NCBI GenBank assembly: GCA_002709385.1
Contig: PAQS01000045.1
Coordinates: 1 to 24,156, forward strand
DNA: 24,156 nucleotides
Source: Waddliaceae bacterium
GTDB lineage: Bacteria > Chlamydiota > Chlamydiia > Chlamydiales > GCA-2709385
Direction: 5' to 3'
Positions 1 to 7,274 of the stretch are shown here, piece after piece. The notes under the pieces are model-generated. The model saw nothing but the letters and a program-made list of their open reading frames with translations, was not told the DNA's origin and made no database searches. Made by a program: the position numbers and the translations under genes. Every line of letters starts with the position of its first letter. Positions within the stretch are counted from its first letter, which is position 1.

Positions 1-470
1 AGCTTATGGAAAAACAAAAGCTGAAAGCAGTATACGGTATGCTAAGTGAAAAGCAACTTCGCCGTTACTACCAAGAAGCTTTCAGAGTAAAAGAGCCTAC
101 AGCTCACCACTTACTCCGTCTTTTGGAATGTCGTTTAGATGTAATCGTATATAAGCTAGGTTTTGCGAGCACGATCTTCGGAGCTCACCAGCTTGTAGCT
201 CATGGTCACATCCATGTAAACGGCAAAAAAGTAGACCGTCGCTCTTTCCAAGTTCAACCTGGAATGATCATTTCTGTTCGTGAAAAATCTAAGAACATGA
301 AAGCGGTTAAACAGTCTCTTGAGCTAAACCGCACAGTTCCTGAATACCTATCTTGCGACACAGCAAAAATGTCTGGTCAATTGATGGCTCTTCCTGATGC
401 TGAGCAAATTTCTTTCCCTCTTGAAATCAACGTTCCTGTTGTGTGTGAATTCTTAGCCCACACTACATAA
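1..470 (+). CDS. rpsD: 30S ribosomal protein S4, 5'-truncated by window edge
   Basis: Primary 16S rRNA-binding protein of the small subunit. The reading frame is open back to the window edge (codon CTT at position 3). The ATG at position 6 is internal, because the preserved part is about 155 residues while bacterial S4 is about 205, so roughly the first 50 residues lie outside. Visible hallmarks are the KQKLKAVYGM segment, the ECRLDVIVYKLGFA helix region and the S4 RNA-binding fold (LVAHGHIHVNGKKVDRRSF), followed by a C-terminal VCEFLAHTT of the kind chlamydial S4 ends with. A strong terminator follows within 25 bases, so this is the last gene of its unit. Identity is certain; only the true start is missing. 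Confidence 0.97.
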   Translation, partial: LMEKQKLKAVYGMLSEKQLRRYYQEAFRVKEPTAHHLLRLLECRLDVIVYKLGFASTIFGAHQLVAHGHIHVNGKKVDRRSFQVQPGMIISVREKSKNMKAVKQSLELNRTVPEYLSCDTAKMSGQLMALPDAEQISFPLEINVPVVCEFLAHTT

Positions 471-490
471 TTCTTTTTCAATCCGGAAAG

Positions 491-525
491 AAAAACCTGC
501 GATAAATTATCGCGGGTTTTTTTTT
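491..525 (+). terminator. rho-independent terminator of rpsD, probably bidirectional
   Basis: An 11-base arm (494-504) pairs with 508-518 across a three-base loop, with one G-T wobble. A run of nine T (517-525) follows on the + strand. Five A precede the stem, so the reverse strand also shows hairpin plus T-tract. It can therefore end the leftward murJ transcript, which stops at 599, as well as rpsD. Confidence 0.88.
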
Positions 526-598
526 GTCCTAAACAACACGAGTTAATTTTTTTCTATACCCAGTTTTTCTTCTTCACAAAACACAAAGAAACCGCAAG

Positions 599-2185
599 TT
601 ATTTAAGACGTTTTTTAGGCAGTATACCTATAAAGTAAGCAGACGTGATAATAGCCACCCCATACACCACTCCTTCTACAAGAAAAACCGTAGCCTGAGC
701 CATAAAACCTCTGGAAACAACCCCTATTGCCCCAAAGCCTAGTAGCTTTAAACTTGGATCGTCAAAAAATACCTTACCAACAAAACCTGTCACAAAAACC
801 GCAAAAACAGTACAAGACCCCATTCGACGAACAGGGTACCAAAGAGTACTTCGGTGATAGCTCGGACGATGCTCTTTTAGTGTGCGAAGAAGAAAGAAAA
901 GGTTGCCCCAAGCAGTAATCGTTGTTGCATAAGCAACACTTACGGCTCCAAAGCCAAATCCATAAACGAAAATACTATTTAGTAAAATATTGGCACACAT
1001 TGCCCCAATAGCAAAACGAGTAGGCTGCCTATAATCATGCAAAGAATACAGTGAGGAAGCCAGCACTTGTACCAAAGCTAAAGGAAGAATTCCTAATCCG
1101 TACGCCCAAAGACAGCGAGTCGTCTGTATCACATCCCATTCAACAAACTCTCCTCTTCCATATAGAAGGTTTGTTCCAACAAAACCACCAACTAATACAG
1201 CCCCCATACAAGGTAGCATCCAGTAAATACATTGCCGCAAAGAAAAATTTAAAAAACGCTCAAACTGCTCATTATCACCTGCCTGTACAGCTCGAGAAAG
1301 TGGAGGAAGGATAGAAGCCGACATTGCTACAGCAAACAAGCCCATTGGTAAATGCTGAATACGAAGAGAGTACCAAAGATGAGCAGGCCCTTGTGAATCT
1401 GCCACAAGAGCAAAAATACTATCCCATAAATTATTGATTTGCGCAGCCCCAACCCCTATAAGCCCTAAACCAAGAGGAAGTAGTAAGCGTTTGACATCAC
1501 TCTGACAAATAGACCATTGAAACCAAGAAGCCCCTAATTCATTTCTAAGATAAGTCAACACAGGAAGAACTGTTACTAACATCTGGCCAATGCAAGCAAG
1601 AAAAACCACTCCAGACAAGTACGACATCGCCTTAACTACATCATAGCCATATAGCGCCCACGCCCCTAAAACCCATACAAGATTGAAAGCAACCGGAGCC
1701 ACACTTGTGATAAAATATTTTTTCTCACAATGTAAAAGACCCGAATTCAAACCATATAAACAAATTGGAACAACGCTAGGAAGCATAAGCGCTGTTAAAA
1801 ACATAATTTGTTCTTGTTCAGGATCAAAACCACCCCATCGACATAGAGCAAGTAAAGAAAGAGATAAAATTCCTGTAACAAGAACTAAAAAGATTGTTAA
1901 CAAAGAAGATAAATCTCTAAAAAATCGCGCCCCTCGCTCTTTATCATCAGAACGCAAGGATTCATAGAGAGGAGTAAATGCAGCATGCAGTGCTCCTTCA
2001 CCAAACAAACGTCGAAATAAATGAGAAAATCGAAACGCAACGAGAAAAGCAGCTAAAGCAGGATGGCAGCCAAAAACAGCACTCATTGTCATAGTTCGTA
2101 ATAAACCCGTTACTCTACTTAATGCAGTTCCAGAAAAGAAACGGCGTATAGATCGGGAAATAGTTTTTTCAGAATCGCCTTCCAT
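599..2185 (-). CDS. murJ: lipid II flippase MurJ (MviN family)
   Basis: Polytopic inner-membrane protein of 528 residues, within the usual 510-530 length, that moves undecaprenyl-linked peptidoglycan precursor (lipid II) across the cytoplasmic membrane. The N-terminus shows the family pattern: an Arg/Ser-rich start, then SGTALSRVTGLLRTMTMSAVFG, and the FRRLFGEGALHAAFTPLYES stretch typical of MurJ (FxxLFaEGAfxxAFvPv). Alternating hydrophobic stretches to the C-terminus are consistent with about 14 membrane segments, and the basic tail KKRLK is short. The start at 2185 lies just before the conserved N-terminus, with only a weak AGG-type ribosome binding site. It is divergent from asnS across 100 bases. 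Presence fits chlamydial use of lipid II for division-septum peptidoglycan. The sequence family is very clear; substrate specificity is from family knowledge. Confidence 0.95.
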   Translation of the reverse strand: MEGDSEKTISRSIRRFFSGTALSRVTGLLRTMTMSAVFGCHPALAAFLVAFRFSHLFRRLFGEGALHAAFTPLYESLRSDDKERGARFFRDLSSLLTIFLVLVTGILSLSLLALCRWGGFDPEQEQIMFLTALMLPSVVPICLYGLNSGLLHCEKKYFITSVAPVAFNLVWVLGAWALYGYDVVKAMSYLSGVVFLACIGQMLVTVLPVLTYLRNELGASWFQWSICQSDVKRLLLPLGLGLIGVGAAQINNLWDSIFALVADSQGPAHLWYSLRIQHLPMGLFAVAMSASILPPLSRAVQAGDNEQFERFLNFSLRQCIYWMLPCMGAVLVGGFVGTNLLYGRGEFVEWDVIQTTRCLWAYGLGILPLALVQVLASSLYSLHDYRQPTRFAIGAMCANILLNSIFVYGFGFGAVSVAYATTITAWGNLFFLLRTLKEHRPSYHRSTLWYPVRRMGSCTVFAVFVTGFVGKVFFDDPSLKLLGFGAIGVVSRGFMAQATVFLVEGVVYGVAIITSAYFIGILPKKRLK

Positions 2186-2285
2186 GGGAGCCTATTGTAA
2201 TGTTCGCTATTCCTTGATACACTATCTGCTACTGTTCGCTCAAGATGTATAGCGTTTATACAGATCAAAATAATAGAGGAAAACC
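2186..2285. promoter_or_regulatory. murJ/asnS divergent intergenic region with 17-bp palindrome
   Basis: This 100-base spacer must hold both divergent promoters, but I see no convincing -35/-10 pair for asnS. A weak leftward candidate is TTGAGC with TATCAA 18 bases on. At 2246-2262 there is an interrupted palindrome, TGTATA-gcgtt-TATACA, which could be an operator or chance in AT-rich DNA. The asnS ribosome binding site (AGAGGA, 2275-2280) is clear. Confidence 0.35.
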
Positions 2286-3728
2286 ATGACAACGAGTTCC
2301 CCAAGCAATACTCAACCGCTAAAAACCCGTATAAAAGTTAACGATATTTTGCATTCACCTGATAGTGGGCAATCTCTCGTGGGGACTACAGTTACAGTTA
2401 AAGGGTGGATCCGCACAATACGCAAACAGAAAGCTTTTAGTTTTATCGAAATCAATGACGGCTCAAGTTTAAAAGGTCTTCAAGCTGTAATTGATGCCTC
2501 AGTGAGTGACTACGAAACAACAATAGACAATGCAAGTACTGGTGCCGCAATCTCTGTACAAGGAACGATTGTAGAAAGTCCCGCTAAAGGACAATCTGTC
2601 GAATTAAAAGTAGAAGAAGCAAGAATTATTGGCACTTGCGACGCCACAACCTACCCTCTACAAAAAAAACGTCATAGCTTTGAGTTTCTAAGAGGAATCG
2701 CCCATCTGCGTCCTCGAACAAACACCATTGCTGCAATTGCTCGTATCCGCAACGCTCTCTCTTACGCTACCCACCTCTTTTTTCAAGAAAAAGGTTTTTG
2801 CTATATCAATACCCCTATTATTACTGCGTCAGATTGCGAAGGAGCGGGTGAGTTATTTCAAGTCAGTACGCTTGATATGAATAAAGTACCTATGACTGAT
2901 GAAGGGCAAGTAGACTATTCGCAAGATTTTTTTTCCAAGCCAGCTTTTCTAACTGTAAGTGGACAACTTGGCGGCGAAGTTTATGCATTAGCCCTATCTG
3001 ATGTATACACATTTGGCCCAACCTTCCGTGCAGAGAACTCAAACACATCAAGACACCTTGCTGAGTTTTGGATGATCGAACCAGAAATGGCTTTTGCGGA
3101 TTTGCAAGATAACATGAACTGTGCTGAAGAATATTTAAAATATGTTCTTCGTTATACGTTAGACAAATGCGAGAACGACCTGGCTCTTTTCAATCAATTC
3201 ATTAAAAAAGGTATTGTTGAAGACCTTCAAAAAGTCGTAGATACCCCTTTCCAGCGTATTACCTATACAGAAGCTATTTCTATTTTAGAGAAATCCGACC
3301 AAAAATTTGAATTCCCAGTGAAGTGGGGTGTTGATTTACAATCTGAACATGAGCGATACCTTACTGAAAAACATTTTAAAGCTCCTGTTATCCTTACCGA
3401 CTACCCTAAAAATATTAAAGCATTCTACATGCGTGATAATGACGACGGTAAAACAGTGGCTGCTATGGATGTTTTAGTACCAGGAGTCGGAGAAATTATC
3501 GGTGGAGCACAAAGAGAAGAGCGTATCGATATTTTAGAAAAAAAACTCGTTGATAACAATTTAGATAAAGAAGACTACTGGTGGTACTTAGAACTACGTA
3601 AATACGGTTCTGTACCTCATGCCGGGTTTGGGCTTGGACTAGAACGTTTAGTACAATTCTGTACAGGAATGGAAAACATCCGCGATGTCATCCCTTTTCC
3701 ACGATACCCTGGCCACGCAGAGTTCTAA
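2286..3728 (+). CDS. asnS: asparaginyl-tRNA synthetase
   Basis: Class II synthetase that charges tRNA-Asn with asparagine in the cytoplasm. The 480 residues match the usual bacterial length of about 465. An OB-fold anticodon-binding domain occupies about residues 20-120 ([24 protein letters not shown]). The catalytic domain then shows motif 1 around residues 165-180, motif 2 at 247-270 ([21 protein letters not shown]) and motif 3 at 447-454 (GFGLGLER). The ending RYPGHAEF is the family's characteristic C-terminus and separates it from AspRS and LysRS. The start has AGAGGA five bases upstream. As I recall, Chlamydiaceae lack AsnRS and make Asn-tRNA by the GatCAB amidotransferase, so this gene marks the organism as a Chlamydia relative with direct charging. 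Catalytic features appear intact. Confidence 0.97.
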   Translation: MTTSSPSNTQPLKTRIKVNDILHSPDSGQSLVGTTVTVKGWIRTIRKQKAFSFIEINDGSSLKGLQAVIDASVSDYETTIDNASTGAAISVQGTIVESPAKGQSVELKVEEARIIGTCDATTYPLQKKRHSFEFLRGIAHLRPRTNTIAAIARIRNALSYATHLFFQEKGFCYINTPIITASDCEGAGELFQVSTLDMNKVPMTDEGQVDYSQDFFSKPAFLTVSGQLGGEVYALALSDVYTFGPTFRAENSNTSRHLAEFWMIEPEMAFADLQDNMNCAEEYLKYVLRYTLDKCENDLALFNQFIKKGIVEDLQKVVDTPFQRITYTEAISILEKSDQKFEFPVKWGVDLQSEHERYLTEKHFKAPVILTDYPKNIKAFYMRDNDDGKTVAAMDVLVPGVGEIIGGAQREERIDILEKKLVDNNLDKEDYWWYLELRKYGSVPHAGFGLGLERLVQFCTGMENIRDVIPFPRYPGHAEF

Positions 3729-3752
3729 TCTTTGATAGAAATTTTATCTATA

Positions 3753-3773
3753 CCCTGGCACGAACTGCCAGGG
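3753..3773. terminator. hairpin between convergent asnS and hemA
   Basis: A perfect 8-bp stem (CCCTGGCA / TGCCAGGG) with a five-base loop lies between the asnS stop and the hemA stop, abutting the latter. Neither side carries a strong T-tract, so it is a plausible but not textbook terminator. Its symmetry lets it serve both convergent transcripts. Confidence 0.55.
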
Positions 3774-4784
3774 CTAAGTTCCTGATGCTTGAATCGCTAA
3801 CGAACGTCTTTTTTCCAGAAATCCTTTACTATGCCTCTCAACGTCTTCACTGACCATCTGCTCTGCTAGACGTAACCCCTGACTACTATCAGCTTTTCTC
3901 TCTTCAATCAGACAATTAATTTGATCGATATTCACTAAACTTAATCCATTAAGTTCTCCTAAACCAGGATGAACATTTCTTGGAACGCTTAAATCAACAA
4001 GCAGTGAAGACTGAATAGGGTGCCCTTGATCCCTAACAAGGAAATGGGAAGCTTTTGTGGCAAAAATCACCCAGTCCCATTCATGCCAGCGATGGAACTC
4101 TTCCCAAGGAAGAACACTCATATCCATTTCATCAGCAAAAGCTTTAGCGCGTGTATCTGTACGGTTACAAATGGTAAGTGACTGCGCTCCTCGATTGCGC
4201 AAATGATGCACAACTTTTTGATTGATTTCAGATAAACCAACAAGCAAAATTTTTGGGCGAGTCAAACACTCGAAATGCTCTTCACCCAAAACACTCACAG
4301 CCTTCTGCACATCAAAATACCCTCGAGAAAAGTCAAGTTCTGTACGTACCTTTTTACCTACACGTAAACTTTTCTGAAAAATATGATGTAACTCACTACC
4401 CAAATCACGCTCTTGACTTGCAGTCAAATAAGCTTGTTTTACCTGCCCTTGAATTTCTGTTTCCGCCTGTACAGCACTATCCAAACCTGAAACAACTCTT
4501 GCCAAGTGGTGAAAACAAGGAATGCCTAAATAACTGTATATGTGATCAATTACTGAATCGGAAAGACCAGAACAAAGAAAGTCTAAAAATTCACGCTGAG
4601 CAATTTCCAAGCAATCTGCTGAAAAATATAGCTCTGTACGATTGCAAGTAGACAAAAGCACAAAAGGTGAAAGTAACGTACTTGGCATCAAATCAGCCAA
4701 ACGTCGCTCACACTGTGCAGCAAACTCTTCTCGCAATTCTAATTTCGCGGATTTATGATTCAGCCCAATAATGCCAACTTGCAT
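3774..4784 (-). CDS. hemA: glutamyl-tRNA reductase
   Basis: First step of C5-pathway tetrapyrrole synthesis: reduces glutamyl-tRNA with NADPH to glutamate-1-semialdehyde. The catalytic cysteine is C47 inside LLSTCNRTELY, the family signature, and the N-terminal GIIGLNHKSA is also conserved. The GLDSAVQAETEIQGQVKQAY block (about residues 99-118) corresponds to the usual GLDSxVxGExQIxGQVK. At 336 residues it is much shorter than the ~420 of E. coli HemA and lacks most of the C-terminal dimerisation domain, as do chlamydial HemA proteins. The nucleotide-binding loop reads LLVGLSEINQ instead of the usual VxGAGEMG, so two glycines are replaced. It is expressed from its own promoter (4824-4852) with an AAGGGAG ribosome binding site, downstream of pseB on the same strand. 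Confidence 0.93.
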   Translation of the reverse strand: MQVGIIGLNHKSAKLELREEFAAQCERRLADLMPSTLLSPFVLLSTCNRTELYFSADCLEIAQREFLDFLCSGLSDSVIDHIYSYLGIPCFHHLARVVSGLDSAVQAETEIQGQVKQAYLTASQERDLGSELHHIFQKSLRVGKKVRTELDFSRGYFDVQKAVSVLGEEHFECLTRPKILLVGLSEINQKVVHHLRNRGAQSLTICNRTDTRAKAFADEMDMSVLPWEEFHRWHEWDWVIFATKASHFLVRDQGHPIQSSLLVDLSVPRNVHPGLGELNGLSLVNIDQINCLIEERKADSSQGLRLAEQMVSEDVERHSKGFLEKRRSLAIQASGT

Positions 4785-4823
4785 TACGCTCCCTTAGTCC
4801 CTTAGTCACTATTTTCCAGCTTA

Positions 4824-4852
4824 TTTATAAGACAACTATCAATTTTTGCCAA
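4824..4852 (-). promoter_or_regulatory. sigma-70-type promoter for hemA
   Basis: Read leftward, the -35 box is TTGGCA (4852-4847), the spacer is exactly 17 bases and the -10 box is TATAAA (4829-4824). It sits about 40 bases upstream of the hemA start, which carries AAGGGAG. It separates hemA transcription from pseB. Confidence 0.75.
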
Positions 4853-4876
4853 TTGACTCATAACCAAGAAATAAGA

Positions 4877-5920
4877 TTAAGAAACCTCCACAGGCTTATC
4901 AGGAGAAAGGTCCAGCAAATCTCTAAGAGTTCTTGGATCTAACCACTGCGTATTTGTATCTGAACGATAAGTAAATCCATCAGCCAAAAGTGTTCCTTTA
5001 GAACCGTTCTGATCAGTAAAATGAGAAATCGGGTCACCTTTAAACTGCTCAGGAACAATCACATAGTAATTTGGCAAATCTAATGTTCTACGTGCATCAT
5101 CGATACTAATCATGAGTTCGTGTAATTTTTCTCCTTCTCGAATGCCACATATTTTCTGAGGCACCCCTGGAGCAACACCTTCTGCTAAGTCTACAATTTT
5201 CATACTTGGAATTTTTGGAACAAAAATTTCTCCGCCCTTCATTACACTAAAGCTATCTAGGACAAAATCAACTGTTTGCTCTAAAGATATCCAAAAACGC
5301 GTCATTCGCTCGTCTGTTACAGGCAACTCTGAAGCGCCTTCTTTCAACATGTTGAGCCAAAGAGGAATGATACTTCCTCTGCTACCTAGAACATTTCCAT
5401 AACGCACGACAGAAAAACGAGTCTCTTCCCCCATTCCCACCATCACGTTTCCAGAAACGAATAACTTGTCAGAACAAAGCTTAGTTGCACCGTAAAGATT
5501 TACGGGGTTAACCGCTTTATCTGTTGATAAAGCAATAACACGCTCTACCCCGTTTTCAATCGCCGCATCTACAATGTTCATCGCACCATGAACATTGGTT
5601 TTTACAAACTCACCTGGATTATATTCTGCTGCTGGAACTTGCTTCAAAGCTGCTGCATGAATCACAAAATCTACAGAAGAGAAAGCAGAACGTAAACGAT
5701 CTTTATCTCTTACATCCCCAAGAAAGTAACGTATTGATGGATGATCAAAAATCGGATCAGAACGGCGCATTTCCCACTGTTTCCACTCGTCTCGACTAAA
5801 AATAATGACTCGACGTGGATTGCATTTTTGTAAGACTTTACGGGCAAAAGCTCGTCCAAAACTTCCTGTCCCACCAGTGATCAAAACCGTCTTCCCAGAC
5901 AGAAGACTCGTGTCGTCCAT
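4877..5920 (-). CDS. pseB: UDP-N-acetylglucosamine 4,6-dehydratase (PseB/FlaA1 type)
   Basis: Extended short-chain dehydrogenase of 347 residues. The Rossmann glycine motif is GGTGSFG (16-22). The catalytic region STDKAVNPVNLYGATK holds D134, K135, Y143 and K147, where inverting 4,6-dehydratases carry Asp-Lys and the Tyr-x-x-x-Lys pair. The family converts UDP-GlcNAc into a 4-keto-6-deoxy sugar nucleotide with C5 inversion, feeding pseudaminic-acid-like or FucNAc-type glycans. No later pathway genes are in the window, so the end product is unknown; a capsule-type CapE/CapD-like role is the alternative. The start has AAGGAG upstream and its own promoter (5952-5980). It is leftward, upstream of hemA, and divergent from nagA, another amino-sugar gene. 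I do not recall this gene at the hemA locus of Chlamydiaceae. Confidence 0.88.
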   Translation of the reverse strand: MDDTSLLSGKTVLITGGTGSFGRAFARKVLQKCNPRRVIIFSRDEWKQWEMRRSDPIFDHPSIRYFLGDVRDKDRLRSAFSSVDFVIHAAALKQVPAAEYNPGEFVKTNVHGAMNIVDAAIENGVERVIALSTDKAVNPVNLYGATKLCSDKLFVSGNVMVGMGEETRFSVVRYGNVLGSRGSIIPLWLNMLKEGASELPVTDERMTRFWISLEQTVDFVLDSFSVMKGGEIFVPKIPSMKIVDLAEGVAPGVPQKICGIREGEKLHELMISIDDARRTLDLPNYYVIVPEQFKGDPISHFTDQNGSKGTLLADGFTYRSDTNTQWLDPRTLRDLLDLSPDKPVEVS

Positions 5921-5951
5921 ATACGGAACTCCTTCATCTTATTTCTACTAT

Positions 5952-5980
5952 TCTTTATTTGATTTTATTAATAAGGTCAA
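5952..5980 (-). promoter_or_regulatory. candidate promoter for pseB
   Basis: Read leftward: TTGACC (5980-5975), a 17-base spacer, then TAAAGA (5957-5952), about 30 bases before the pseB start. The -35 is good and the -10 acceptable. The surrounding DNA is very AT-rich, so the -10 assignment could shift by a base or two. Confidence 0.55.
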
Positions 5981-6068
5981 ACCTATTCCTGAAAAATATT
6001 TACAAGAAAAATCAACAAGACTATAAGGTCCAATATTTTAGGTATAATTCAATAAAACGAGGCTTATC

Positions 6069-7181
6069 ATGCAAATTATCAATGCACACGTTCTTTGCGG
6101 TGATAAATTCATTCAACAAGATTTTTGGGTAGAAAATGGAAAGGTAAGTTCGCCTCTTTCTGAAGTGCAAAAGAAAATTGATGCTAAAGGATCTCTCTTA
6201 ATACCTGGTTTTATAGATATACAAATCAATGGTGGGCATGGAATTGACCTTTCAAGCGAACCTGAACGTGTGAGTGAACTTGCAGAAAAGCTTCCATGTC
6301 ATGGATGTACTGCTTTTCTTCCTACACTTGTATCTTCTCATGCAGAATTTTACAAACATGCATTACCTAAATTATGTGAGGCTAAAGAAAGCGCAAAAGG
6401 AGCGCAAATCTTAGGGATTCATTTAGAAGGGCCTTTTATTGCAGCTTCTAAAAAAGGTGCCCATGACCTTGAAGTTATTCCTGGTCACTGTCGAGATTGG
6501 AAGAGAACTTATCACGATTTAAAAGATGTACGAATTGTCACATTAGCTCCTGAGTTAGAAGGAGCTGATCATATGATTAAAGAATTAGCAGAGAAAAATA
6601 TTATAGTTTCAGCTGGACACAGTAACGCTTCAAGCGAAGAGGCGGAGCATGCAGCATCTTTAGGGATAAATCTGTGTACGCACCTTTACAATTGCATGTC
6701 CCCCCTCCATCATCGAGCACCAGGACTAGTTGGCACAGCATTAACGTACCCAGATCTTTACTTTACTTTGATCGCTGATGGGGTGCATCTCGATAAACGA
6801 GCCGTTCAATTAGCCTATAAAATGAAACCAGAGTTCTTAATTGGAATTACTGATGCAATGGCTGCCATGGGCTTAGGAGCTGGTTCTTATCAGCTTGGGG
6901 AAATGTCAGTGGATGTAAATGGAGAACGAGCAACCATATCAGGAACCGAAACTCTTGCTGGGAGTATTGCTACAATTGATCATGTAGTGAAACAAATTCA
7001 AAGCTCTAGCGATTGTAGTTTAGCCCAAGCAATTCGTTGTGTAACCCTTAATCCTGCCCGGCTTTTAGGGATCGATAAACAAAAAGGAAGCCTTGAAATT
7101 GGAATGGATGCTGACTTTGTTTTGTGTGATAAAGACTTAAATATACAAGCAACTTTTGTCGCTGGAGAACAAGTATTCTAA
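6069..7181 (+). CDS. nagA: N-acetylglucosamine-6-phosphate deacetylase
   Basis: Cytoplasmic amidohydrolase-superfamily enzyme converting GlcNAc-6-phosphate to glucosamine-6-phosphate and acetate, used in catabolism or recycling of amino sugars. Its 370 residues match the family (E. coli 382). Visible motifs are PGFIDIQINGGHG (46-58), HLEGPF with metal-ligand Glu120, SAGHS with His184, THLYNCMSPLHHRAPG with His205, DGVHLD (237-242) and the catalytic Asp262 in GITDAM. No nagB or phosphotransferase gene is adjacent, so the sugar source is unclear. Peptidoglycan recycling and host GlcNAc are both possible. A TATAAT box (6043-6048) sits 20 bases upstream of the start, with no good -35; CGAGG serves as a modest ribosome binding site. 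It is divergent from pseB. Confidence 0.93.
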   Translation: MQIINAHVLCGDKFIQQDFWVENGKVSSPLSEVQKKIDAKGSLLIPGFIDIQINGGHGIDLSSEPERVSELAEKLPCHGCTAFLPTLVSSHAEFYKHALPKLCEAKESAKGAQILGIHLEGPFIAASKKGAHDLEVIPGHCRDWKRTYHDLKDVRIVTLAPELEGADHMIKELAEKNIIVSAGHSNASSEEAEHAASLGINLCTHLYNCMSPLHHRAPGLVGTALTYPDLYFTLIADGVHLDKRAVQLAYKMKPEFLIGITDAMAAMGLGAGSYQLGEMSVDVNGERATISGTETLAGSIATIDHVVKQIQSSSDCSLAQAIRCVTLNPARLLGIDKQKGSLEIGMDADFVLCDKDLNIQATFVAGEQVF

Positions 7182-7199
7182 GTCTCCTAATAGTGCTTC

Positions 7200-7228
7200 T
7201 TGGGAGAAAAGAGTCGGCGTGCTATATT
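7200..7228 (+). promoter_or_regulatory. promoter for the parE-parC-recX unit
   Basis: TTGGGA (7200-7205), a 17-base spacer and TATATT (7223-7228) form a good sigma-70-type promoter between nagA and parE. Transcription would start near 7235, leaving a leader of about 40 bases before the parE ATG, which has almost no Shine-Dalgarno sequence. Confidence 0.65.
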
Positions 7229-7274
7229 ATAAGCATCAACTAACTTCATTATACATCTTTTTTTCTAAGTTCAC

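Noticed and set aside
6-470. rpsD as a complete 154-residue gene starting at position 6
   Set aside because: S4 proteins are about 205 residues and the frame is open to the window edge, so this Met is internal.
4253-4651. 132-codon rightward open frame inside hemA
   Set aside because: It lies entirely antisense to a clearly recognised HemA, has no ribosome binding site and its translation shows no domain.
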